Part shown: positions 50,026-58,933 of the stretch, in pieces
How positions within the stretch are numbered: the first letter of the stretch is position 1
Layout of the letters: each line of letters starts with the position of its first letter
NCBI RefSeq assembly: GCF_004005375.1
Contig: NZ_RZUF01000002.1
Span: 120,678 to 184,677, forward strand
Source: Rheinheimera sediminis
GTDB lineage: Bacteria; Pseudomonadota; Gammaproteobacteria; Enterobacterales; Alteromonadaceae
DNA: 64,000 bases
Direction of reading: 5' to 3'
Program-made: the position numbers and the translations under genes
The notes under the pieces: generated by a model
Database searches by the model: none
What the model was told of the DNA's origin: nothing
Seen by the model: only the letters and a program-made list of their open reading frames with translations

Positions 50026-51765
50026 ATGTCGCACCGCTCTTATTTATTTTCTTTACGTATCGGTCATGCGCTGCGGGAATGTCTGGCTGAAGGTTATAGC
50101 TTTGGCGCTTTTAAGCTGGATCTAATTGCCGGTATTACGGTGGGAATTATCGCCATTCCACTGGCGATGGCGCTGGCTATTGCCAGTGGTGTGCCGCCGC
50201 AATACGGTTTGTATACAGCCGTTATCGCAGGTTTTTTAATTGCCCTGACCGGTGGTTCGCGTTACAGCATTAGCGGGCCTACAGCGGCTTTTGTAGTGAT
50301 ATTGTACCCTGTAGCACAAAGTTATGGTCTGGCGGGTTTGCTGCTCGCCACCATCTTGTCTGGGGTGATGCTGATCATCATGGCCGCTATGCGATTTGGC
50401 CGTTTTATTGAATATATTCCAGAAGCTGTCACCTTAGGTTTTACCAGTGGTATTGCTGTGGTGATTGCCACTTTGCAAATCAAAGATGTGTTTGGTTTGC
50501 CGATAGACAAGCTGTCTGAACATTATCTGGAAAAACTACAGCAACTGTCTTTTGCCTTACCTGATATGCACTGGCCATCCTTGCTGGTCGCTGCCGTCAC
50601 TTTAGCTGTGATGTGGCTCTGGCCTAAACTTAAACTGCCTTTACCACCGCATTTACCCGCCATAGTGATAGCTACAGCTTTGGCCTTAGCGCTGGCTCAG
50701 TTTGGGCTGGAGCTGGATACCATAGGCAGTCGATTTAGTTATCTGTTGCCTGATGGCTCGCAAGGGCTGGGTATTCCTGCTGTATTACCCGAATTCACCT
50801 GGCCCTGGCTGCAGGCTGGCCCTGATGGGCAAACCTTAGAGTTCAGTACTCAAATGGTGAAAGATTTACTGGCGGCAGCTTTTGCAATGGCGATGTTAGG
50901 CGCTATTGAGTCTCTGCTTTGTGCCGTAGTGCTGGATGGCATGACAGGACGCAGGCATAGCGCCAACAGCGAATTATTGGGTCAGGGTATAGGCAACATA
51001 GTAGCGCCGTTTTTGGGCGGTTTTACCGCTACTGCGGCCTTAGCCCGTTCTGCCGCTAATGTGCGGGCAGGCGCGCAGTCGCCAGTAGCCGCTATGGTCC
51101 ATGCAGTGGTGGTGTTGTTAGCCTTGCTGGTACTGGCGCCTGTATTAGCCTATTTACCTATGGCCGCTATGGCCGCTTTGCTATTGGTAGTGGCCTGGAA
51201 TATGAGTGAAGCGCCTAAAGCTGTGCATCTGCTAAAAACAGCACCCCGTAACGACATTATTATTTTCCTGATTTGTTTTGGCTTTACAGTGCTGTTTGAT
51301 ATGGTGATCGCCATCAGCTGTGGCATGGTGATAGCGGCTTTTTTCTTTGTCAAACAAGTGGCGGATATGACCCGTGTCGCAGATATCAGTCATAACAGGA
51401 AATACCTGTTTGAGCCTTTGCCTGAAGGCTGGAAAGCATTTCGGATCAGTGGCCCTTTGTTTTTTGCCGCAGCCGACCGGGTTTTTGGTGAGCTATCGGT
51501 AAAACTCAAACAACAGCAAGGCGCTATTTTGGTGATGGATGCCGTGACGTTGATGGACGCTGGTGGCCTCTCGGCTTTTACCAAACTGGTCAGTCTGGCA
51601 GAAAAGCAGGGTATTCATTTATTGGTGACCGATTTAACCTTTCAACCGCTAAAAACTCTGGCGAAAGCTAAGGTGCAGCCTTTACCTGGTATTTTGAGTT
51701 TTTATTCAACCTTAGCTGATGCGCTAAACAGTCGGCCTGGTCAGAACATCGATCCTCGGGACTAA
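50026..51765 (+). CDS. SulP-family anion transporter with STAS domain
   Basis: A 579-aa SulP transporter with about 12-14 helices, starting GAFKLDLIAGITVGIIAIPLAMALAIASGVPPQYGLYTAVIAGFLIALTGGSRYSISGPTAAF, and a full C-terminal STAS domain (FRISGPLFFAAADRVFGEL ... ILVMDAVTLMDAGGLSAFTKL). It resembles the DauA type (C4-dicarboxylates) and sulfate permeases; substrate not decidable by eye. ATG 50026 gives the family N-terminus; an upstream in-frame start at 49999 adds nine residues. It is only distantly related to the SulP at 6115. Confidence 0.88.
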   Translation: MSHRSYLFSLRIGHALRECLAEGYSFGAFKLDLIAGITVGIIAIPLAMALAIASGVPPQYGLYTAVIAGFLIALTGGSRYSISGPTAAFVVILYPVAQSYGLAGLLLATILSGVMLIIMAAMRFGRFIEYIPEAVTLGFTSGIAVVIATLQIKDVFGLPIDKLSEHYLEKLQQLSFALPDMHWPSLLVAAVTLAVMWLWPKLKLPLPPHLPAIVIATALALALAQFGLELDTIGSRFSYLLPDGSQGLGIPAVLPEFTWPWLQAGPDGQTLEFSTQMVKDLLAAAFAMAMLGAIESLLCAVVLDGMTGRRHSANSELLGQGIGNIVAPFLGGFTATAALARSAANVRAGAQSPVAAMVHAVVVLLALLVLAPVLAYLPMAAMAALLLVVAWNMSEAPKAVHLLKTAPRNDIIIFLICFGFTVLFDMVIAISCGMVIAAFFFVKQVADMTRVADISHNRKYLFEPLPEGWKAFRISGPLFFAAADRVFGELSVKLKQQQGAILVMDAVTLMDAGGLSAFTKLVSLAEKQGIHLLVTDLTFQPLKTLAKAKVQPLPGILSFYSTLADALNSRPGQNIDPRD

Positions 51766-51861
51766 GCTGTGGGGCTTTGATTTAAGTCAGTTCGACTTCT
51801 GCCTTGAGCCGTTTTGGTCTAAGCTGTGGTCTTTCTGCAGTGGATCGGGTGCTTATTTGGA

Positions 51862-51900
51862 TTTATGAATTAAGTAAAATAAAAATTCACTAATTCAGCA
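51862..51900 (+). promoter_or_regulatory. ArgR-box-like AT-rich region before argC
   Basis: TTTATGAAT, AAAATTCA and TAATTCA half-sites cluster here, resembling the ArgR consensus TNTGAATWWWWATTCANW, though no single 18-mer matches well. The location about 100-140 bp before argC is right for arginine-responsive repression of the arg operon. Confidence 0.4.
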
Positions 51901-51999
51901 TAATAATTCTTGAAACTGCATGGAGAAGCCACTACACTGGCCACACTTTTTTGGCTTGGCCTTAATTTATTATTTTTGTTTTCGGAGACTCAGCGACCT

Positions 52000-53040
52000 A
52001 TGTCCACTCAATCCACTTCCCCTACCACCAAACTGCGCAGCGCTGTGTTAGGTGCTGCCGGCTATAGCGGCGCCGAATTGGCCGTTATGTTGGCACGGAA
52101 TCCGTATTTTGAGTTGAGTTATGCTTTTGCTTCTGCTGGCCGCACTGCTGAGCCTTTTTATAATTTATATCCACGTTATCAGGGCGTTGTGGATATCCAG
52201 GTTCAGCCGTGGACAGATGATTTAGTGGAAGACTTAGCAGGCAAGCTGGACGTGGCTTTTTTAGCTTTACCACATGAAGTCAGTGAAGCTGTCACGCCTT
52301 TGTTATTGGCCAAAGGCATAGCCGTGTTTGATTTATCCGGTGCTTTCCGCTTAAAAGACCCGGCTTTGTATCCTAAATATTATGGTTATGAGCATCAGCA
52401 TCCGGAATTGCTGGAGCAAGCAGTGTATTCACTGATGGAATGGCTGGATAAGCCATTGCCACAGCTGGTTTCGGTGCCAGGTTGTTACCCAACAGCTTGT
52501 TCGCTGGCGTTATTGCCTTTATTAAAAGCAGGTTTAGTAGCTGATGGCTGTATTCCAGTGATCAACGCCACCAGCGGTGTGTCAGGTGCTGGTCGTAAAG
52601 CTGCGTTAAACACCTCATTTTGTGAAGTGGGCTTGAATGCTTATGGTTTCTTTAAACACAGACACAGACCCGAAATCGAACAGAATTTAGGCCGTAAAGT
52701 GGTGTTCACGCCACATTTAGGCAACTTTAAACGTGGCATTCTGGCGACCAGCGTCGTGACTTTAAAATCTGGTGTTACTGCAGAGCAAGTGGCTGCCACT
52801 TTCCAGCAGGCTTATGCAGCTAAGCCATTAGTACGTTTAGTCAAGCATTCGCCCAATGTGGCTGATGTGGCAGGTACGCCATTTTGTGATATCCACTGGC
52901 AACAGGACGGTGAGCAACTGGTGATTGTGTCCGCTATTGATAACCTGCTCAAAGGTGCTGCTGCACAAGCGATGCAGGCGGCCAATATCAAATTTGGCGC
53001 TCCTGAAACCGCAGGTTTATTTGCAGGAGCAGCAGAATGA
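52000..53040 (+). CDS. argC: N-acetyl-gamma-glutamyl-phosphate reductase
   Basis: ArgC (346 aa) carries out the third step of arginine synthesis. The NADP fold starts RSAVLGAAGYSGAELAVML. The catalytic Cys lies in VPGCYPTACSLALLPLL, with INATSGVSGAGRKA and PHLGNFKRGILAT following. I choose ATG 52000; a hydrophobic upstream extension from 51910 is unlikely. It heads argC-argB-argF-argG-argH. The divergent argE often found beside argC in gammaproteobacteria is absent; a SulP gene is upstream instead. Confidence 0.95.
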   Translation: MSTQSTSPTTKLRSAVLGAAGYSGAELAVMLARNPYFELSYAFASAGRTAEPFYNLYPRYQGVVDIQVQPWTDDLVEDLAGKLDVAFLALPHEVSEAVTPLLLAKGIAVFDLSGAFRLKDPALYPKYYGYEHQHPELLEQAVYSLMEWLDKPLPQLVSVPGCYPTACSLALLPLLKAGLVADGCIPVINATSGVSGAGRKAALNTSFCEVGLNAYGFFKHRHRPEIEQNLGRKVVFTPHLGNFKRGILATSVVTLKSGVTAEQVAATFQQAYAAKPLVRLVKHSPNVADVAGTPFCDIHWQQDGEQLVIVSAIDNLLKGAAAQAMQAANIKFGAPETAGLFAGAAE

Positions 53041-53819
53041 GCCAGACACCTTTAGTTCTTAAAATGGGTGGCCGTTTATTGCAGGATCAGGCCGCTTTAG
53101 ATGCCTTATTAAAAGTCTGTGCAGAGCTTAAAACTCAGTATCCGATCGTGCTGGTGCATGGTGGTGGTGATCAGGTCGATCAGTGGCTGGCAAAATTTGG
53201 TTTTACCACTGAAAAAATTGATGGCCAAAGGGTATCTCCAGCTGAACAAATGCCAGTGATCACTGGTGCTTTAGACGGTGCAGTTAACGCTGATATGGTG
53301 GCACGAGCGACATTACAGGGTTTAAATCCTGTAGGTTTAAGTCTGGCTGCCGGTGGCAGTCTGGAATTTGACATTAATCATAAATTAGGTGCTGTGGGTA
53401 TCGCCAAAGCGGGCAACCCACTGTTATTGAATACTTTATTGGCTCAGGGCTTTACCCCTGTATTCAGCTCTATTGGTTTAAGTGCCGATGGTCAGTTATT
53501 GAATGTGAATGCCGATATTGCAGCTGCTGCTATTTGCCAGTTGGTGCAGGGACAATTGGTGTTGCTGACCGATGTGCCAGGCATTCTTGATGCCACTATG
53601 CAGCTTATCCCAACCTTAACTGCAGCAGAAGCTCAGCAACTGGTCACAGATGGTGTGATTAAAGGTGGCATGAAAGTAAAACTGGATGCTGCGCTGGAAA
53701 CAGCCCAAGCACTGAAACGTAATATTACAGTGGCAGGATGGCAGCATCCGGACGATTTATTAAAGTTGATGCAACAAGAAGCAGTAGGCACCAACATTAT
53801 TTACACCGAAAGTAATTGA
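53037..53819 (+). CDS. argB: Acetylglutamate kinase
   Basis: ArgB (260 aa) phosphorylates N-acetylglutamate. Amino-acid-kinase motifs are LVLKMGGRLLQDQ, VLVHGGGDQVDQWL, NADMVARATLQGLNPVGLS and INPTL-equivalent LTDVPGILD with the C-terminal GGMKVKLDAALETA. The ATG overlaps the argC stop (ATGA), with AGGAG inside the end of argC, so translation is coupled. Confidence 0.95.
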   Translation: MSQTPLVLKMGGRLLQDQAALDALLKVCAELKTQYPIVLVHGGGDQVDQWLAKFGFTTEKIDGQRVSPAEQMPVITGALDGAVNADMVARATLQGLNPVGLSLAAGGSLEFDINHKLGAVGIAKAGNPLLLNTLLAQGFTPVFSSIGLSADGQLLNVNADIAAAAICQLVQGQLVLLTDVPGILDATMQLIPTLTAAEAQQLVTDGVIKGGMKVKLDAALETAQALKRNITVAGWQHPDDLLKLMQQEAVGTNIIYTESN

Positions 53820-53936
53820 TTTAATGAGTATATTGATCCCGAAACAAAACAGCGCCTGATACCCTGTTGACTCCAACAGAAGCTGAGCCTGTTGCAACGA
53901 TAAGGATGCCGCCTAGCGGACATGCAGTGTGTTTTT

Positions 53937-54851
53937 ATGAGTAAATTAACCCAGCTTTTATGTTTAGCTGAATTAGATCAGAAGCAATTATCCGACCTGC
54001 TGGAGCTAGCGCTTCAGATCAAACAAAATCCAGAGCAATACAGCTCTGCGCTCAAAGGCAAAAGCATTGCCCTGTTGTTTGAAAAACCTTCTTTGCGAAC
54101 CCGCGTCAGCTTTGATGTAGGGATCAATAAATTAGGTGGTCACAGTGTCTATCTGGATCAGCAAAACGGAGCTATGGGCGTACGCGAATCAGTGGAAGAT
54201 TTTGGCAGTAATCTGGCCTGTTGGTGTGATGCCATAGTGGCGCGGGTCTATTCTCAGAAAACATTAGTGCAGCTTGCGCAAAGCAGTAAAAAACCAGTGA
54301 TTAATGCACTGAGCGATTTGTACCATCCTTGTCAGGCGCTGGCCGATTTGTTGACTTTAAAAGAGCATTATGGCGACTTAAGCAAGGTGCATCTGGCTTT
54401 TGTCGGTGATGGTAACAATGTTTGCCACTCGCTGATGTTAGGCGCTGCCATTATGGGCATGACGCTGACTGTGGTCACACCACAAGGCTTTGGTCCTGAT
54501 GCTCATGTATTGTTAAAAGCTCAGGCGATAGCAGAAAAAAGCGGCGCCAAACTGACCTTAAGTCAGCATGTGTCTGCTGCTGCCGGCGCTGATGCTATTT
54601 ACACCGACACCTGGTTGTCTATGGGCGCGAAGGCCGATCCTAAATTGGTCGAGAACCTGTTTGCGCCCTATCAAATCAATACCGCTGTGATGCAGCGTTT
54701 AGCGGTGAAACATTTTATGCACTGTCTGCCTGCACACCGTGGGCAGGAAGTGACCAGCGAAGTGCTGGACAGTGATAATTCCTTAGTGTTGCAACAGGCA
54801 GAAAACCGTATGCACGCTCAGAATGCCGTATTAGTCAGTTTATTTAGTTGA
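53937..54851 (+). CDS. argF: Ornithine carbamoyltransferase
   Basis: ArgF (304 aa) makes citrulline from ornithine and carbamoyl phosphate. Motifs are [12 protein letters not shown] (carbamoyl-phosphate loop, with Leu where STRTR enzymes have Thr), [23 protein letters not shown] and HCLPAHRG. The start is uncertain: ATG 53937 fits the family N-terminus ([13 protein letters not shown]), ATG 53922 adds five residues. A 117-bp gap with a small CTGTTG/CAACAG hairpin separates it from argB. Confidence 0.93.
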   Translation: MSKLTQLLCLAELDQKQLSDLLELALQIKQNPEQYSSALKGKSIALLFEKPSLRTRVSFDVGINKLGGHSVYLDQQNGAMGVRESVEDFGSNLACWCDAIVARVYSQKTLVQLAQSSKKPVINALSDLYHPCQALADLLTLKEHYGDLSKVHLAFVGDGNNVCHSLMLGAAIMGMTLTVVTPQGFGPDAHVLLKAQAIAEKSGAKLTLSQHVSAAAGADAIYTDTWLSMGAKADPKLVENLFAPYQINTAVMQRLAVKHFMHCLPAHRGQEVTSEVLDSDNSLVLQQAENRMHAQNAVLVSLFS

Positions 54852-54859
54852 GGTTGGAC

Positions 54860-56062
54860 ATGAGTATCAAAAAAGTAGTGTTAGCGTATTCAGGTGGTTT
54901 AGACACATCAGCCATTGTGCCTTGGTTAAAAGACAACTATGACTGTGAAGTCATAGCTTTTGTTGCCAACGTAGGTCAGGGCGATGAAGAACTGGCTGGT
55001 GTGGAAGAAAAAGCTATTAAATCAGGTGCCAGCTCCTGTTATGTGGTTGACCTGCGTGAAGAACTGATCAAAGAAGTGATTTACCCAACCTTGAAAACAG
55101 GTGCAGTGTATGAAGGCCAGTATTTGCTGGGTACTTCTATGGCACGCCCTGTGATTGCCCGTGCTCAGGTTGAGCTGGCACTGAAATTAGGTGCTGATGC
55201 TTTATGTCACGGTTGTACTGGTAAAGGTAATGATCAGGTGCGTTTTGAAGGCGCTTTTGCTGCCTTAGCTCCACAGTTAAAAGTGATAGCGCCATGGCGT
55301 GAATGGCAGTTTAACTCGCGTCAGTCACTGCTGAATTACCTGGCTGAGAAAAATGTGCCTACTACAGCTTCAGCTACCAAAATCTATAGCCGTGACGCCA
55401 ACTTATGGCATATCTCGCACGAAGGCGGTGAGATTGAAAACCCATGGAATGAGCCATCAGACCAAATTTGGATGTGGACTAAATCTCCGGAACAAGCGCC
55501 GGATAAAGCCGAACATATTCAGTTAAGTTTTGAAAAAGGCGAACTGACCCAGTTAAACGGTGAAGCTGTAGCTCCGGTTAAAGCCATTGAAGTGCTGAAC
55601 GCTATTGGTTCAGAGCATGGTATAGGCCGTATCGACATAGTCGAAAACCGTTTAGTAGGTATGAAATCCCGTGGTTGTTACGAGACTCCTGGCGGTACTA
55701 TTTTAGTGGCGGCTTTACGTGCACTGGAATCTCTGGTGTATGACCGCACTTCACTGAAATACCGTGAAGAAGTGGGCTTAGAGTTTGCTCAGCTGGTGTA
55801 CGACGGCCGTTGGTTCACGCCGTTAAAAGATGCCTTATTAGCAGCTGCTACTTCATTGGCTGATCAACTGACAGGTGACATAGTGGTCAAGCTGTACAAA
55901 GGCAACGTGACTGTGACGCAACGCCGTTCACCCAACAGCCTGTACTCTGAAGCCTTTGCCACTTTTGAAGGTGATGAAGTGTACAACCAAAAAGATGCTG
56001 CAGGTTTTATCCGCCTGTATAGCTTAGCCAGCCGTATTCGTGCTTTGCATAGCAAAGGTTAA
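54860..56062 (+). CDS. argG: Argininosuccinate synthase
   Basis: ArgG (400 aa) joins citrulline and aspartate using ATP. The PP-loop is [18 protein letters not shown]. Other landmarks are [29 protein letters not shown] and [27 protein letters not shown] before ATG 54860 decides the start. It lies 8 bp after argF. A GGGCGGC/GCCGCCC hairpin follows at 56085-56104 before argH. Confidence 0.97.
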   Translation: MSIKKVVLAYSGGLDTSAIVPWLKDNYDCEVIAFVANVGQGDEELAGVEEKAIKSGASSCYVVDLREELIKEVIYPTLKTGAVYEGQYLLGTSMARPVIARAQVELALKLGADALCHGCTGKGNDQVRFEGAFAALAPQLKVIAPWREWQFNSRQSLLNYLAEKNVPTTASATKIYSRDANLWHISHEGGEIENPWNEPSDQIWMWTKSPEQAPDKAEHIQLSFEKGELTQLNGEAVAPVKAIEVLNAIGSEHGIGRIDIVENRLVGMKSRGCYETPGGTILVAALRALESLVYDRTSLKYREEVGLEFAQLVYDGRWFTPLKDALLAAATSLADQLTGDIVVKLYKGNVTVTQRRSPNSLYSEAFATFEGDEVYNQKDAAGFIRLYSLASRIRALHSKG

Positions 56063-56084
56063 GCTTCTGGCGTGACTATTAATA

Positions 56085-56104
56085 GGGCGGCCACCAAGCC
56101 GCCC
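56085..56104 (+). other. Hairpin between argG and argH
   Basis: GGGCGGC, loop CACCAA, GCCGCCC form a 7-bp stem without a T run, in the 69-bp gap. It is probably an mRNA-stability or weak attenuation element rather than a terminator, since argH is likely cotranscribed. Confidence 0.5.
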
Positions 56105-56131
56105 ATTCTATTTGGATAAGAGGTATTTATC

Positions 56132-57511
56132 ATGGCGATGTGGGGTGGTCGGTTTACCGAAGCCAGTCTGGCCGAGTTTAGTGAATTTAATGACTCATTA
56201 AGTTTTGATTATCTGCTGGCGCAACAGGATATTCAGGCCTCCCGTGCCTGGACCATAGGCTTGCTTGAAGCAAGCATTATTACGGCAGCCGAAGCAGAGC
56301 AACTGGATCATGCGTTGGCGGATTTGGCTTTAGCGCTCGAATCTAATCCTAAGCTGCCATTGCAGACGCAGGAAGAAGATATTCACAGTTGGGTGGAAGC
56401 TCAGTTACAGCAAAAAATTGGTGGTGTAGCGAAAAAGCTGCATACAGGCCGCAGCCGTAACGACTTAGTAGCCACCGACTTACGCTTGTGGACCAAATTG
56501 AATGCCAATCAGGTTCGCAGCACGTTAATCACGTCCATTGGTGCCCTTATTACTTTTGCTGATGCGCATTTTGGTGCTGTGATGCCGGGCTTTACCCACT
56601 TGCAACGGGCACAGCCTGTGCTGGTCAGTCACTGGGCTTTGGCGTACATCGAAATGTTTAAACGGGATTTAAGCCGTATTGATGATGCTTTAGCGCGGAT
56701 GGATGTTTGTCCTTTAGGTTGTGGTGCTTTAGCCGGTACTGGTATTCAAATCGACCGCACAGCGTTAGCGCAGCGTTTAGGTTTCCAATCTGCAGCACTG
56801 AATAGCTTAGATGCCGTATCTGACCGGGATTATGTGGTGGAGCTGTCCGCTACTGCATCTTTGTGTATGACACATTTGTCGCGTTTATCTGAAGATGTGA
56901 TTTTCTTTTGCTCAGGCGAAGCGGCTTTCTTTAAGTTGGGTGATGCGATTAGCAGTGGCTCGTCTTTAATGCCACAAAAGAAAAACCCTGATGTGTTTGA
57001 GTTATTACGTGGCAAAACCGGCCGGGTGTTGGGTCATTTAGTGGCTATTTTGCATGTACTCAAAGGTTTGCCATTGGCGTACAACAAAGATATGCAGGAA
57101 GACAAGCAGGGCTTTTTTGATTTGATGGCCAGCTGGCAGCAATGTTTGCTGGTGCTGGCGACAGTACTGCCGCATTTATCCGTCAACGTTGAACGTTGCC
57201 GTTTAGCTGCTGAGCTCGGCTATAGCAATGCCACTGACCTTGCTGATTATCTGGTAGGAAAAGGCATAGCCTTCCGTGACGCTCATGAGTTGTCCGGTGA
57301 GCTGGTGCTGGTGGCTTCAAAGCAGCAAAAACCGCTGGAAGCTTTAGCTTTAGACGAAATGCAGCAGGTGTCGCCTTTAATCAGCGACGATGTTTTTGCC
57401 GCCCTGACCATTGAAGCAGGTCTGGCAAAACGCGCCTCTTTAGCCGGCACCAGTCCGGACAGAGTCAAAGAAGCGCTGGACGCCACTAAAGTCTGGTTTG
57501 AAGCACTCTGA
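56132..57511 (+). CDS. argH: Argininosuccinate lyase
   Basis: ArgH (459 aa) splits argininosuccinate to arginine and fumarate. It begins MAMWGGRFTEA and has EEDIHSWVEAQL, LHTGRSRNDLVATD, THLQRAQPVLVSHW and the signature GSSLMPQKKNPDVFELLRGKTGRV. It is the normal single-domain length, so it is not the ArgH-ArgA fusion known in some Vibrio and Moritella relatives. It ends the operon at a terminator. Confidence 0.97.
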   Translation: MAMWGGRFTEASLAEFSEFNDSLSFDYLLAQQDIQASRAWTIGLLEASIITAAEAEQLDHALADLALALESNPKLPLQTQEEDIHSWVEAQLQQKIGGVAKKLHTGRSRNDLVATDLRLWTKLNANQVRSTLITSIGALITFADAHFGAVMPGFTHLQRAQPVLVSHWALAYIEMFKRDLSRIDDALARMDVCPLGCGALAGTGIQIDRTALAQRLGFQSAALNSLDAVSDRDYVVELSATASLCMTHLSRLSEDVIFFCSGEAAFFKLGDAISSGSSLMPQKKNPDVFELLRGKTGRVLGHLVAILHVLKGLPLAYNKDMQEDKQGFFDLMASWQQCLLVLATVLPHLSVNVERCRLAAELGYSNATDLADYLVGKGIAFRDAHELSGELVLVASKQQKPLEALALDEMQQVSPLISDDVFAALTIEAGLAKRASLAGTSPDRVKEALDATKVWFEAL

Positions 57512-57532
57512 GTTGATTTGACCCAAATGAAA

Positions 57533-57560
57533 AAGCCGGATTTTTGATCCGGCTCTTTTG
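57533..57560. terminator. Terminator after argH, shared with converging gene
   Basis: AGCCGGAT (57534-57541), loop TTTTG, ATCCGGCT (57547-57554), then CTTTTG. An A run precedes it, so it may also work on the minus strand for the DUF533 gene. Confidence 0.8.
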
Positions 57561-57587
57561 CTTTTTGCTTTTTGCCGCAGCCAAAAG

Positions 57588-58283
57588 TTAAGCGGCTAAT
57601 GCCTGTTTGGCCTGAAAATCCAGCTCGGCTTTGAGTTCGACCGGTAATTTAAGCTGACGTGCCAGCTCCTGCAGATAAGCCCCTTCCATATAGTTTTGTT
57701 CATTGATCACCAGCAGGCTGGCCAAATACATCTCAGCTGCCATTTCTTCTGTAGTGGCTGCGCTTGCGATATCGGCTGGATCTAAAGCTTTGGCCAATTC
57801 CTGCTCAAACCAGCGCTGCAGGCTGAAATCCGACGTCAGTTTGGCGATTTCACTGTCAATCAATTCGCGCTCTTGCTGATCAATATGGCCATCGGCTTTG
57901 GCTGCACCAATCAGCGCTTTTAAAATCGCGTTGCTGTGCAGCTCTGCCTCTGGAGCTGGCAAGCGATCCACCGTCTGTGGTTCATGTTGATCCACTGTGC
58001 CTTTGTTTTGCTGTTGCCAGTTGCCATAGGCTTTATAAGCCAGCACACCCAAAGCCGCCAGGCCACCATAAGTAATCACTTTACCACCCAAGCTGCGACC
58101 TTTTTTTGAGCCTAACAACAAAGCTAAAGCACCTCCTGATAAGGCTCCACCGCCAAAGCCTGACAGCAAGCTACTGACAGAGGAGATATCTGACTGTTTG
58201 CTGCTAGCAGGTCCTGAGGTATTTTTTTGCATTAGATCTGAGCCCGTTTTTAATAACTGATCTAGCAAAGCTTTGGTATTCAT
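57588..58283 (-). CDS. DUF533 (YebE/TerB-like) protein
   Basis: A 231-aa protein with a low-complexity Ser/Gly N-terminus, one glycine-rich hydrophobic segment (about 45-85; SGGALALLLGSKKGRSLGGKVITYGGLAALGVLAY) and a C-terminal TerB-like helical domain (LKALIGAAKADGHIDQQERELIDSEIAKL ... YLEELA-like end). It matches the DUF533/YebE inner-membrane family, whose function is unknown. It is monocistronic. Confidence 0.8.
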   Translation of the reverse strand: MNTKALLDQLLKTGSDLMQKNTSGPASSKQSDISSVSSLLSGFGGGALSGGALALLLGSKKGRSLGGKVITYGGLAALGVLAYKAYGNWQQQNKGTVDQHEPQTVDRLPAPEAELHSNAILKALIGAAKADGHIDQQERELIDSEIAKLTSDFSLQRWFEQELAKALDPADIASAATTEEMAAEMYLASLLVINEQNYMEGAYLQELARQLKLPVELKAELDFQAKQALAA

Positions 58284-58933
58284 TAATTTTTCCCTTTTTG
58301 AATTGAGTTAAAAATTCTGACAGATCTTTTCTTAAAAAATTCATTAGCTTGTGTAACGGAATGTATCAAGCAACAGGATCCACCCGCTAAAAATAGCTTT
58401 CGCTAACCAGAGTGTGTTGACCTTTTTGAACTTTATTGCCCAGATGGTTGCAGGTAAGGGAGCTGGGGATCGGCGGAAGCATCCCTAAGCTTCATTCTTG
58501 CTTTTGCGCTCAAAGCGTCGTTAGAGCAAATAAAATTTAATCATCGCAACGTCAGTTTGTTCTCAATTTCTGATGGAAAAATATGCACTAATTCGGACTG
58601 TTGCAATTGCACTAATAGGATCACAACACATAACTCATGAACGATAATGGTGCATTTATATTCATTTTTGTGGGTGTGGTACTTTTAGTGCTGTTTGATT
58701 GTGGTGCAGAAAGTAAAAGGCGATTTTACTTTGAAAAGATCAATTGAAACATAGTATTGCATGAAATACTAATTTTCATCTGATGGTTAATTTTTATTCA
58801 TTTGACGGGTGTTGAACTAAATAGGACTGTATTTATATGTTGATTATTTGAATTGAAAATCAACGGGTGGCGGCGCGATTTTGCCGCGTTCAGGGCAGAA
58901 ATACAACTTTACCTCTCATTCTGGATAAAGACT
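58284..58933 (+). other. Long regulatory gap before the amine-oxidase locus receptor
   Basis: I see no credible gene in this 650-bp gap. It holds TGCACTAAT twice (58584-58592 and 58608-58616) and the inverted form TGGTGCA twice (58648-58654 and 58702-58708). A sigma-54-like element TGGTAC-N6-TGCT places GG at 58678-58679 and GC at 58690-58691 with the required 10-bp spacing. TGCAC...GGTGCA halves resemble NtrC sites, but no complete site is present. A GGCGGC...GCCGC hairpin lies near 58867-58886, close to the receptor start. Confidence 0.35.

Noticed and set aside
53820-53936. New promoter or terminator in the argB-argF gap
   Set aside because: Only a 6-bp hairpin without a T run and no good promoter hexamers were seen; simple operon read-through is more likely.
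56132-57511. Possible ArgH-ArgA fusion as in Vibrio or Moritella
   Set aside because: The protein ends at 459 aa with a normal ArgH C-terminus, and a terminator follows; no acetyltransferase domain is present.
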